The notes under the pieces were generated by a model that saw only the letters and a list, made by a program, of their open reading frames with translations, was not told where the DNA came from and ran no database searches. Shown in pieces: positions 14,286 to 20,363 of a stretch of DNA of 20,363 nt. A program made the position numbers and the translations under genes. Each line of letters opens with the position of its first letter. Position 1 is the first letter of the stretch. The DNA comes from CAZLBV01 sp964557845 (GTDB lineage Bacteria > Acidobacteriota > Aminicenantia > Aminicenantales > Aminicenantaceae), in assembly GCA_964557845.1 (NCBI GenBank), contig CAZLBV010000293.1:1-20363 (forward strand). The letters are read 5' to 3'.

Positions 14286-14690
14286 TTATCTCTTGTGGTA
14301 TTGGGGAGCCTTTCTGGCACCTAACAATCCATATTTTTTTCTTTCTTTGATTCTGGAATCTCTGGTAAGCAGCCCAGCGCTTTTTAGAGTGGGCCTCAAC
14401 TCTTTATTAAATTCCACAAGGGCCCGGGATATCCCCAACCTAATGGCTTCTGCCTGTCCAGTCATTCCACCTCCATTAACACGAATAAAGATATCGAATT
14501 TATTCTCTGTTTCAGTTAAACGGAGGGGCTGTTTTATAGTGCTTTTATGGCCGTCCTGGGTAAAAAAGTCGTTGAACGGCCGGATCTTCTTGTTCACATA
14601 GAGTGTGATCTCCCCCTTGCCCGGTCTGAGAAAAATCCTGGCAACCGATGTTTTTCTTCTTCCTGTTCCATAATACTGTATTAAACTCAA
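14286..14690 (-). CDS. rpsI: 30S ribosomal protein S9
   Basis: 134 residues, full length. S9 sits in the 30S head and its C-terminal KR tail reaches the P-site tRNA. The N-terminus reads QYYGTGRRKTSVARIFLRPGKG, the middle has FIRVNGGGMTGQAEAIRLGISRAL, and the end is KYGLLGARKAPQYHKR; all are family hallmarks. The start is a TTG at 14690, with AGGAGG four bases upstream overlapping the rplM stop codon (TAGGAGG). No in-frame ATG fits the conserved start. The rplM-rpsI pair is nearly universal in bacteria and is probably translationally coupled here (8-bp gap). Confidence 0.96.
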   Translation of the reverse strand: MSLIQYYGTGRRKTSVARIFLRPGKGEITLYVNKKIRPFNDFFTQDGHKSTIKQPLRLTETENKFDIFIRVNGGGMTGQAEAIRLGISRALVEFNKELRPTLKSAGLLTRDSRIKERKKYGLLGARKAPQYHKR

Positions 14691-14694
14691 GATT

Positions 14695-14700
14695 CCTCCT
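14695..14700 (-). promoter_or_regulatory. Shine-Dalgarno site of rpsI overlapping the rplM stop
   Basis: AGGAGG on the minus strand, its first A and G lying in the TAG stop of rplM, is followed by AATC and the TTG start of rpsI. The overlap suggests that ribosomes ending rplM re-initiate at rpsI. Confidence 0.75.
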
Positions 14701-15127
14701 AAAACTGGTGTACCTGGAGCTTTTGTGCTTCATGCGGATGGTTGGGGCCGCTGTACACTTTTAATTTTTTATAAACTGCCCGTCCGAGTTTATTCTTGGG
14801 GATCATTCCCCAGACTGCTTTCCGAATGACCTCTTCGGGTTTTTTGTCCAACATTTCCTTTACGGTTTTTTCTCTGATCCCGCCAGGATAGCCGCTGTGA
14901 GAATAATATTTTTTCTGCTCTAATTTATTTCCTGATAGTTTTATCTTTTCTGCATTAATGACAACTACAAAATCCCCGCTGTCCATAAATTCAACAAAAG
15001 CAGGATTTCTTTTGCCGCGGAGCAGCACCGCGACCTCGGTAGCCAACCGGCCGAGCACTTTTCCCTCTGCGTCAATCAGCCACCATTTCCTCTCGTGATC
15101 ATCTTTTTTTGGCGTATATGTTCTCAT
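14699..15127 (-). CDS. rplM: 50S ribosomal protein L13
   Basis: 142 residues, the standard length. L13 is an early-assembly large-subunit protein. Hallmarks are RKWWLIDAEGKVLGRLATEVAVLLRGK, DSGDFVVVINAEKIKLSGNK, YYSHSGYPGG, the AVWGMIPKNKLGRAVYKKLKVYSGPNHPHEAQKL stretch, and no insertions. The ATG has AGAGG about nine bases upstream. It is the first gene of the translation cluster and is preceded by a clear sigma-70-type promoter at 15180-15208. The leader of about 45 nt is AT-rich with a small CTATA/TATAG stem; I do not see a known L13 leader fold. Confidence 0.97.
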   Translation of the reverse strand: MRTYTPKKDDHERKWWLIDAEGKVLGRLATEVAVLLRGKRNPAFVEFMDSGDFVVVINAEKIKLSGNKLEQKKYYSHSGYPGGIREKTVKEMLDKKPEEVIRKAVWGMIPKNKLGRAVYKKLKVYSGPNHPHEAQKLQVHQF

Positions 15128-15179
15128 AAATATAAACCTCTGAATCTAGACTATAATAATATAGAGATAGCAATCGGAT

Positions 15180-15208
15180 AAAATACTAGATATTGCTAAA
15201 TATGTCAA
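15180..15208 (-). promoter_or_regulatory. promoter of the rplM-rpsI-rpsB-tsf-pyrH-frr cluster
   Basis: On the minus strand TTGACA (15208-15203) and TATTTT (15185-15180) are separated by exactly 17 bp. The -35 is a perfect consensus and the -10 matches 5 of 6. Initiation would be near 15173, giving a leader of about 45 nt before rplM. This is the best-looking promoter in the window and lies between the rhomboid stop and rplM. Confidence 0.8.
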
Positions 15209-15232
15209 CCTTTAGCCTTGTAAAATAATACT

Positions 15233-15904
15233 TTAGTTTATCCAGACCTTCTGATTTTTCTTTCCCAATGCAGAGATCAAAAGAACTCCAGCGATAAATC
15301 CACCGATATGGGCAAACCAAGCAACCCCCCCTCCGGCTCCGACATTAAGGAGCTGGATCAGGAACCAAAAACCCAGGATAAAAGCCGCTGGGACCGGAAC
15401 TATTCTTATGAAAATAAACAAAAAAACCAGGGTCAGCACCCTTGCCCGAGGATAAAGAATAAGATAGGCCCCTAAAATGCCCGCAATCGCCCCACTGGCT
15501 CCGATCATAGGCACCATGGAATTAGGATGAAAGATAATATGAGCCAAACTGGCTCCCAGCCCGGAAAGAAAATAAAATAAAACAAATTTGAAATGTCCCA
15601 AATAATCCTCAATATTGTTCCCGAAGATCCAGAGATACAGCATATTCCCCAGAAGATGGAGCAGACCTCCGTGAAGGAACATGGCGCTAAAAAGAGATAC
15701 TGGGGGTGAGATCCTGGGAAGGTCGGTCAGCGACGTGAAATGAGTGATCTCATAAGGAATAGCCCCCATCCTGACTATATGATATTCGAGTCCTTGAGGA
15801 GACAACAATTGATAGAAAAATATAAGAATATTCAGGGTTATGAAAAAGACCGTTATAAAAGGAAATCGTGAGGTAGGATTCTCATCTCGAAGCGGAATAA
15901 ACAC
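15233..15904 (-). CDS. rhomboid-family intramembrane serine protease
   Basis: 223 residues with six or so membrane helices, a compact bacterial rhomboid. Catalytic features are intact: HGGLLHLLGN (78-87) gives the structural/oxyanion residues H83 and N87, GASGAIAG (135-142) holds nucleophile S137, and WFAHIGGF holds the dyad partner H199. Such enzymes cut membrane proteins within the bilayer; the substrate is unknown. The start is GTG at 15904 and only a weak TAGAG precedes it. The ORF ends 25 bp before the rplM -35 box, and no terminator is seen there, so some read-through into the ribosomal cluster is possible. Neighbours give no further clue. Confidence 0.92.
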   Translation of the reverse strand: MFIPLRDENPTSRFPFITVFFITLNILIFFYQLLSPQGLEYHIVRMGAIPYEITHFTSLTDLPRISPPVSLFSAMFLHGGLLHLLGNMLYLWIFGNNIEDYLGHFKFVLFYFLSGLGASLAHIIFHPNSMVPMIGASGAIAGILGAYLILYPRARVLTLVFLFIFIRIVPVPAAFILGFWFLIQLLNVGAGGGVAWFAHIGGFIAGVLLISALGKKNQKVWIN

Positions 15905-15954
15905 TTTATGTAACTCTAATCAATGGCTTTTTGCTGATCAACAACTAGATTCTG

Positions 15955-16022
15955 CCTCTGTTTAGAGGTTGAAAAGCAATCTCTCTTGATGTAAAGGATA
16001 AAAAAGTTTTGATCAATGCCAA
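15955..16022 (-). promoter_or_regulatory. weak promoter candidate and leader hairpin of the rhomboid gene
   Basis: Minus-strand TTGGCA (16022-16017) and TATCCT (16000-15995) are 16 bp apart. A small stem CCTCT/AGAGG (15955-15959 with 15964-15968) lies in the resulting leader. Matches are imperfect. The remainder of the 183-bp gap 15905-16087 holds nothing else I can support. Confidence 0.3.
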
Positions 16023-16087
16023 AATTTGTATTCAACCACCTATAAAAATCACCACTGATATCTAGACAAGTAATTCAATATAAGTAT

Positions 16088-17116
16088 CTATTCGATCTTG
16101 GTCAATTCTTTTTTAAGCTCTTTTCTTTCCATAATTCTTTCTCTTAATTCCGTGAACAGATCTCCGTAGCGATTGGCTTCGCTGTTGTACCAATCTCTTC
16201 TTTCAGGATATAAAGGTGCAAAAACATTCACATACAATATCTTCATATAGGCATATGGTTCGGGATAATTCGGATCCAACTCGATTGCTTTTAAAAGAGA
16301 TTCTTCCGCCTCTTTACCGAGGGCGATCTTCTGGTTCATGGTTAATTGATTCTGGAGACGATAGGCATGGAAAAACCGGGTTGCTCCGATAGAATACCAG
16401 GCGACAGCATTATCCGGATCCAGCTTTGTCTGTAGTTTATAATAATACACAGCCTTATCAAAATCAGGGATTGGAGCCATGTTGCCGTAAAACTGAGCAA
16501 TGTAAGAAAGCCCCTGAGGATTATCCGGATCTGTTTCGATCCTTCTTAAATACATCTCTTCTGCTTTCTGAAACGCTGTCTTTCCGGTCACTTCAGATTC
16601 TTCACCTTCTTCCTTATCTTCGGTTTGACCGGCATAGCTTTTGTAGAACTCTGCAACAACATAATAATTAGACAAATTAGTAGGTTCCATCTCTAAGATC
16701 TTCAAATAGAATTTTTCTGCATCTTCGAATGCCTGCATCCGGTTGTGCATATCTGCCAGCGAATGAATAACGTTTTTATCATTAGGATCTATCTCGTAGG
16801 CCTTGTTTAAAGCGTCTAAAGACTTTTGCGCTCTATCAATATTTTCCTCTGAATCATCCCCCGGCCGGTACATCTGCTTATAACTTTCTCCTAAGTATTG
16901 ATAAGCTTGTATGAGCTCGGGATTATACTCTAAAGCTTTTTCATACTGCTCGATCGCCTGACGATACTCATTTTCTGTGAAAGAATGGTTAGCCTGGTTG
17001 AAATAATAATTCGCTCTCAATGTGCTGATCTTTAGTTTCTGACAGCTTCCGCTAAAAGCAACAACCATGATGAGCAGTAAAATCATCAGACCTGGCAAAA
17101 ATCTGTTGCGATTCAT
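16088..17116 (-). CDS. TPR-repeat envelope protein, probable lipoprotein
   Basis: 342 residues from the ATG at 17116, which has AAGGAGGT five bases upstream. An in-frame ATG directly before it (17119) is too close to that site, and the open frame extends to 17191 through promoter sequence. The N-terminus is a signal sequence (MNRNRFLPGLMILLLIMVV) ending SGS-C25, an imperfect lipobox, so it may be lipid-anchored. At least five TPR units follow, for example EYRQAIEQYEKALEYNPE, AQKSLDALNKAYEIDPND, AEKFYLKILEMEPTN, AEEMYLRRIETDPDN and AEESLLKAIELDPNY, each ending in the DP/NP turn. A Glu-rich insert lies between units. It is likely a protein-interaction scaffold in the envelope. It follows der by 93 bp with its own promoter. 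Confidence 0.85.
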   Translation of the reverse strand: MNRNRFLPGLMILLLIMVVAFSGSCQKLKISTLRANYYFNQANHSFTENEYRQAIEQYEKALEYNPELIQAYQYLGESYKQMYRPGDDSEENIDRAQKSLDALNKAYEIDPNDKNVIHSLADMHNRMQAFEDAEKFYLKILEMEPTNLSNYYVVAEFYKSYAGQTEDKEEGEESEVTGKTAFQKAEEMYLRRIETDPDNPQGLSYIAQFYGNMAPIPDFDKAVYYYKLQTKLDPDNAVAWYSIGATRFFHAYRLQNQLTMNQKIALGKEAEESLLKAIELDPNYPEPYAYMKILYVNVFAPLYPERRDWYNSEANRYGDLFTELRERIMERKELKKELTKIE

Positions 17117-17120
17117 CATG

Positions 17121-17128
17121 ACCTCCTT
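17121..17128 (-). promoter_or_regulatory. Shine-Dalgarno site of the TPR lipoprotein gene
   Basis: AAGGAGGT on the minus strand precedes the double ATG at 17119/17116. It is the strongest ribosome-binding site in this part of the window and shows that the true start is about 75 bp inside the longest open frame. Confidence 0.8.
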
Positions 17129-17161
17129 AATCTTCAAGTCGTCGCTATATGTGCATGTTAA

Positions 17162-17191
17162 ATTGTAACTGTAACCTGCCTTTAAAGTCAA
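17162..17191 (-). promoter_or_regulatory. promoter of the TPR lipoprotein gene
   Basis: TTGACT (17191-17186) and TACAAT (17167-17162) on the minus strand are 18 bp apart, each matching 5 of 6 consensus bases. Initiation near 17155 would give a leader of about 40 nt ending with the AAGGAGGT site. It begins just after the der stop codon region. Confidence 0.6.
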
Positions 17192-17209
17192 GGTTAAATG
17201 ATGCTGCTC

Positions 17210-18523
17210 TCAATTCCTTTTTAAAAGCAAACGGATAGGTGTTCCAATAATGTTAAACCTATCCCTGATCAGGCGAATCAAATGTTTTTCATACGCAGGG
17301 GAAAGAATAGAACTCGAGTGGGTAAAAAGAATGAAAGTCGGAGGAAGAATTTGTTTTTGGACCATATATTTGATCTTGATCTTTCTTTTGTTTTTTGAAA
17401 GTGGGGGGTCATTCTCATTCACCCAGGAAATAAATTCATTCAACCGGGAGGTAGGTATTTTCCTTTGTCCCATCGCATAAACTTCAATGGCCAGGTCCAA
17501 AATCTTCACCACTCTCTGACCGGATAAAGCCGAGATAAAAAGAAGAGGCGCATAAGAAATGAAATCCAGTTTCTCATACACCTTCTTTTTAAATAATTCT
17601 GGATTTTTTTCTTCAGAAGTGATCAGATCCCATTTATTCAAAGCGATTAGTAAAGGTTTACCCGATTCATGGGCCAGATGAGCTATCGCCATATCCTGCC
17701 TGGTAGGAAATTCACAGGCGTCCAGAACGATACAGATGACATCCGCCCGGGCCATATCTTTTTTGGCCTTGATGATGCCTGCTTTTTCCCTCTTGTCCCT
17801 GGCACGGCCTATTTTTCGTATGCCGGCGGTGTCCACCAGACAGAAAGTCTTTTTTTCTCTGCGAATAAGGGTGTCTATACTGTCTCTGGTGGTCCCCGGT
17901 ATTTCACTGACGATCAGCCGTTCCTGGCCGCCCAACCGGTTTATAATCGATGACTTCCCCACATTGATCCGGCCGACAATCGCAATTTTAAGATAATCTT
18001 CTGTCTCCCGCTCAGAATCCTCAGGAGGAAGAATCGCCTTGATCATATCGGCCAGCTCATCCAGGTTTCGCTTGTGTTCGGCCGAGATTCCCGTTACGCG
18101 ATCAATCCCCAATCTATAATATTCTGGAATTTTAATTTCTTCAGACGGTGTGTCGATTTTATTCACGACCAACAGGAGAGGCTTATTCAGTTTCTTTAAT
18201 TCAATAAAGAGCTCCTTCTCCGCAGGCAGAAAAGTCCTCTTCCCATCCGTCAAAAATAAAAGGATATCGGCAGTTTGGGCGGCTTCCCAAGCTTTATCCT
18301 TCACTTTCTGAGAAAGCACATCATCTTTGAAATCAAAAAAACCGCCGGTATCAATTAAGTTAAAAATCTGGCCGTCGAGGGAACATTCAGCCGCAACCCA
18401 ATCACGGGTCATACCAGGTTGGGAATGAACAAGCGACCGGTTTTTCTTTAATAACCGGTTAAACAAAGTAGATTTCCCCACGTTAGGATAACCTACAATA
18501 ACTACAGTCGGTTTTTTTTTCAT
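17210..18523 (-). CDS. der: ribosome-assembly GTPase Der (EngA)
   Basis: 437 residues with two tandem GTPase domains and a C-terminal KH-like domain, an arrangement unique to Der, which acts in 50S subunit maturation. Domain 1: GYPNVGKST (11-19), PGMTRD (36-41), DTGG (58-61), NKID (121-124). Domain 2: GRINVGKSS (184-192), PGTTRDSID (209-217), DTAGIRK (231-237), NKWD (296-299). The KH region covers about 350-437. All nucleotide-binding motifs are intact. The ATG at 18523 has no Shine-Dalgarno site (T-rich upstream) and lies 18 bp after the GerMN-gene stop, so translation may depend on coupling. It probably shares a transcript with the two envelope genes upstream. Confidence 0.96.
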   Translation of the reverse strand: MKKKPTVVIVGYPNVGKSTLFNRLLKKNRSLVHSQPGMTRDWVAAECSLDGQIFNLIDTGGFFDFKDDVLSQKVKDKAWEAAQTADILLFLTDGKRTFLPAEKELFIELKKLNKPLLLVVNKIDTPSEEIKIPEYYRLGIDRVTGISAEHKRNLDELADMIKAILPPEDSERETEDYLKIAIVGRINVGKSSIINRLGGQERLIVSEIPGTTRDSIDTLIRREKKTFCLVDTAGIRKIGRARDKREKAGIIKAKKDMARADVICIVLDACEFPTRQDMAIAHLAHESGKPLLIALNKWDLITSEEKNPELFKKKVYEKLDFISYAPLLFISALSGQRVVKILDLAIEVYAMGQRKIPTSRLNEFISWVNENDPPLSKNKRKIKIKYMVQKQILPPTFILFTHSSSILSPAYEKHLIRLIRDRFNIIGTPIRLLLKRN

Positions 18524-18541
18524 TGAAAAAAGGCTGAAAAC

Positions 18542-19129
18542 TTATTCCACAATCAGGTCAAACTTGGGCACAAAAGGCCTGGAAAGATCAATATGACCAC
18601 TTAATGTTTCCTTCTCTCCTCCATCGATCAATATGAATACCTTCTTGATCTCATCTAGATTGAAGATAAGGGTATTGACTACAGAATATACCGTTGTTAT
18701 TTCTGCTGAAGCTCCTGAGGGATGGTCATCCTGAAAATCCTTAGAAAAATCCACATAGGCAACTCCCTCTGCACTCAAAAAAAATTCTCTTAGTTCTGTT
18801 TCTGGCGGAAGGGGCGATATCAGCCCATTTTGGGATCCACGGATCAGTTCCTCAATAATTGTCCGTGCTTTCATATGCAGAGAAGACGAAACAATAATCT
18901 CCCTTTCTTCGGAGTGGAGTAAGCCATCCTCCTCAGACAGGAAAAAAAGCTTGACTGTTTCTGTTTCATTTTGCCCAGATTCCGGCTGCTCTAAATCTTC
19001 GGCAGCAGGCTTCTGCGGAGGGATGATCTCTTCCTCTCCATCACTCAAAAAGAAAACAAGGCTCATCACAATGAGAATTACAAGGAGTCCTCCGAGTAGG
19101 ATTATTTTTTTTAATTCCATTTTATTCAA
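18542..19129 (-). CDS. GerMN-domain membrane-anchored protein
   Basis: 195 residues: a short cytoplasmic start, one TM helix (about 9-28), an acidic/proline linker (30-57), then a GerMN domain (about 57-185) with VKLFFLSEEDGLLHSEERE, AVYVDFSKDF-like (GVAYVDFSKDF, 122-132), TTVYSVVNTLIFNLDEIKKVFILIDGG. The fold was first noted in spore germination protein GerM but also occurs in non-sporeformers, often next to AMIN-type amidases, as here. It likely acts in the periplasm in peptidoglycan remodelling; no enzyme activity is evident. The TTG start at 19129 overlaps the amidase stop (TTGA); an ATG three codons later (19120) is an equally possible start. Neither has a strong Shine-Dalgarno site. Confidence 0.8.
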   Translation of the reverse strand: MNKMELKKIILLGGLLVILIVMSLVFFLSDGEEEIIPPQKPAAEDLEQPESGQNETETVKLFFLSEEDGLLHSEEREIIVSSSLHMKARTIIEELIRGSQNGLISPLPPETELREFFLSAEGVAYVDFSKDFQDDHPSGASAEITTVYSVVNTLIFNLDEIKKVFILIDGGEKETLSGHIDLSRPFVPKFDLIVE

Positions 19130-20313
19130 TTTTGGGAATAAGTCCTTAGAAAATTACTCAAGCCGCGAAAGATAGCCCGGGCCACCTTTTCTTGAAAACT
19201 GGGGGTGGTCAATTGCTGTTCTTCCTGAGGATTTGATATAAAAGCGATCTCAACTAAAACAGCAGGGCAGGCAACTCCGGTTAAAACTTTAAAAGGAGCT
19301 TGTTTAATTCCACGATTTACAGTCCCTAATAAGGAATTGAGTTCATTCTGAATATATTCTGCCAGCTGGCTGCTCTGTTTAATGTAATTGGCCTGCGCCA
19401 TATCCCACAGGATCATCATTATATCATCTTCATCTTCTCCGGCGATCTTGGATTCTATCTGACTGGAATTATTTTCCAAATAAGCAAGCCGCCGGGCCTC
19501 TTCATCGGTTGCATTCAAACTTAAAAAGAATGTCTCAGATCCTCTGGCATCCTTCCGGTAAGAACCGTTAACATGAACGCTGACGAAAACATAGGCCTGG
19601 TTGTTATTAGCGATTGCGGCTCTGTTCTCAAGAGATACATCCACATCCTGTTCCCTTGTCATGACCACGCGGTAGGAAAGATTCCTCTCGATTAATACCT
19701 TAAGTTTTTTACTGACCGAAAGGGTTATATCTTTTTCCAAGGCTCCAAATTTTCCTTTGGCCCCGATTTCAAGGCCACCATGTCCCGGGTCGATAACTAT
19801 GGTCTTCATCCCCTGAAACACCGCTGATGGATTGGGATTGGAAACGGATTTTTCTGCAGGGTCATCAAAATCTGACTGTGTGTCATTTTTTACTTTGATG
19901 GTTTCAGATGAATTTTCATCTTGTGGCCATTTTATATCCACAAAAAATTGGTAGGGGCTTGAAGTAGAGAATGAATCGTACAAAAAATTGCTTCTCTTTA
20001 AATCAAGAGATATCAAATAGTGTTCCACTCCTTTAGACCAATTGATAGATTTTATATAACCGCTTTCTACATTCCTCTTCTGCACTCTAAAATTTTCAGA
20101 AACCCTGATTTTAATATAAAGACTAGAATTGCTCTTTTCAAGATGGGTACTCAAAGGAATGGATGACTCGATGCTGAATCGGCAGTAATCCTCATAATCT
20201 TTCGCCGACAATCTTAAGTAAGGAATCCCCTGTGAATATAAAAAAATAGAAGATGATAATAATAAAAACAGCACTGACCCGAGGATCGATCTTATATTTA
20301 TCTGTCTAATCAA
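19126..20313 (-). CDS. N-acetylmuramoyl-L-alanine amidase, AMIN plus Amidase_3 (AmiC-like)
   Basis: 395 residues. A signal peptide (about 8-28) exports it to the periplasm. An AMIN-like domain (about 30-130) targets the wall, followed by a charged linker (132-165). The Amidase_3 zinc peptidase domain (170-392) has IVIDPGHGG (172-180, H178), E193 in ALEKDITL, SVHVNGS (245-251, H247) and catalytic E355 in VLVEIAFISNPQEE. It also has ARGSETFFLS and the long helix region 265-330 found in enzymes that split daughter-cell septa. It cuts the bond between MurNAc and L-Ala. The start is TTG at 20313 with AGGTGG ten bases upstream. It overlaps the GerMN gene and lies 27 bp after a tRNA-like 3' end. Confidence 0.92.
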   Translation of the reverse strand: MIRQINIRSILGSVLFLLLSSSIFLYSQGIPYLRLSAKDYEDYCRFSIESSIPLSTHLEKSNSSLYIKIRVSENFRVQKRNVESGYIKSINWSKGVEHYLISLDLKRSNFLYDSFSTSSPYQFFVDIKWPQDENSSETIKVKNDTQSDFDDPAEKSVSNPNPSAVFQGMKTIVIDPGHGGLEIGAKGKFGALEKDITLSVSKKLKVLIERNLSYRVVMTREQDVDVSLENRAAIANNNQAYVFVSVHVNGSYRKDARGSETFFLSLNATDEEARRLAYLENNSSQIESKIAGEDEDDIMMILWDMAQANYIKQSSQLAEYIQNELNSLLGTVNRGIKQAPFKVLTGVACPAVLVEIAFISNPQEEQQLTTPSFQEKVARAIFRGLSNFLRTYSQN

Positions 20314-20340
20314 CTTTTCTTGTCCACCTATTTTTTAATT

Positions 20341-20363
20341 TGGTGGAGGCGGCGGGAATCGAA
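20341..20363 (-). ncRNA. 3' end of a tRNA-like gene, probably tmRNA (ssrA), cut by the window edge
   Basis: Read on the minus strand the last 23 bases give a T-loop (TTCGATT), T-stem 3' strand CCCGC, acceptor 3' strand CGCCTCC, discriminator A73 and encoded CCA. The 3' end is at 20341. U at position 70 with A73 would form the G3-U70 alanine identity element if G is at position 3. Both tmRNA and tRNA-Ala have this. The GC-rich T-stem closing straight into CGCCTCCACCA resembles tmRNA ends I know. A tRNA cannot be excluded because the 5' part is outside the window. Confidence 0.6.

Noticed and set aside
17117..17191. N-terminal extension of the TPR lipoprotein to 17191
   Set aside because: The extension covers a promoter and lies upstream of the AAGGAGGT site; the signal sequence begins at the ATG at 17116.

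Overview
This window is an ordinary-looking chromosomal segment of a moderately AT-rich bacterium (roughly 40% GC by eye) with a two-membrane envelope. The evidence for an outer membrane is LolA, the periplasmic lipoprotein chaperone, and an AMIN-domain N-acetylmuramoyl-L-alanine amidase. The lineage cannot be fixed from the sequence; the gene mix would fit several uncultivated Gram-negative groups. I see no phage, transposon, CRISPR or plasmid gene.

Left part (1-6310). A secreted TPR protein, a DUF374-type acyltransferase and a sodium/solute symporter lie on the minus strand. The acyltransferase and symporter are separated by two degenerate short tandem arrays (7-mer and 8-mer). Divergent to the symporter, lolA starts about 10 bp after an extended -10 box, so its mRNA may be leaderless. 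It is followed by a translationally coupled trio: ECF sigma factor, zinc-finger anti-sigma factor, and a secreted beta-repeat/multi-membrane protein. A 13-bp hairpin ends this block.

Middle part (6315-11189, minus). A histidine kinase and an OmpR-family response regulator overlap by 4 bp. They lie directly upstream of a secreted 5'-nucleotidase. The 109-bp gap before the nucleotidase carries four TTAACA-like hexamers at exactly 11-bp steps, the organisation of Bacillus PhoP boxes. This suggests a local phosphate-type regulatory circuit and is the most interesting signal in the window.

Right part (11300-20363, minus). The translation cluster rplM-rpsI-rpsB-tsf-pyrH-frr runs from a clear TTGACA-17-TATTTT promoter. 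S2 carries an unusual acidic tail of about 90 residues. Upstream lie a rhomboid protease, a TPR lipoprotein with its own promoter, and the run amidase-GerMN protein-der. At the right edge is the 3' end, with encoded CCA, of a tRNA-like gene on the minus strand; its acceptor U70 and A73 fit tmRNA (ssrA) or tRNA-Ala.

Several genes start with TTG (rpsI, rpsB, the GerMN gene, the amidase), and some lack a visible Shine-Dalgarno sequence. Start calls are therefore discussed one by one.
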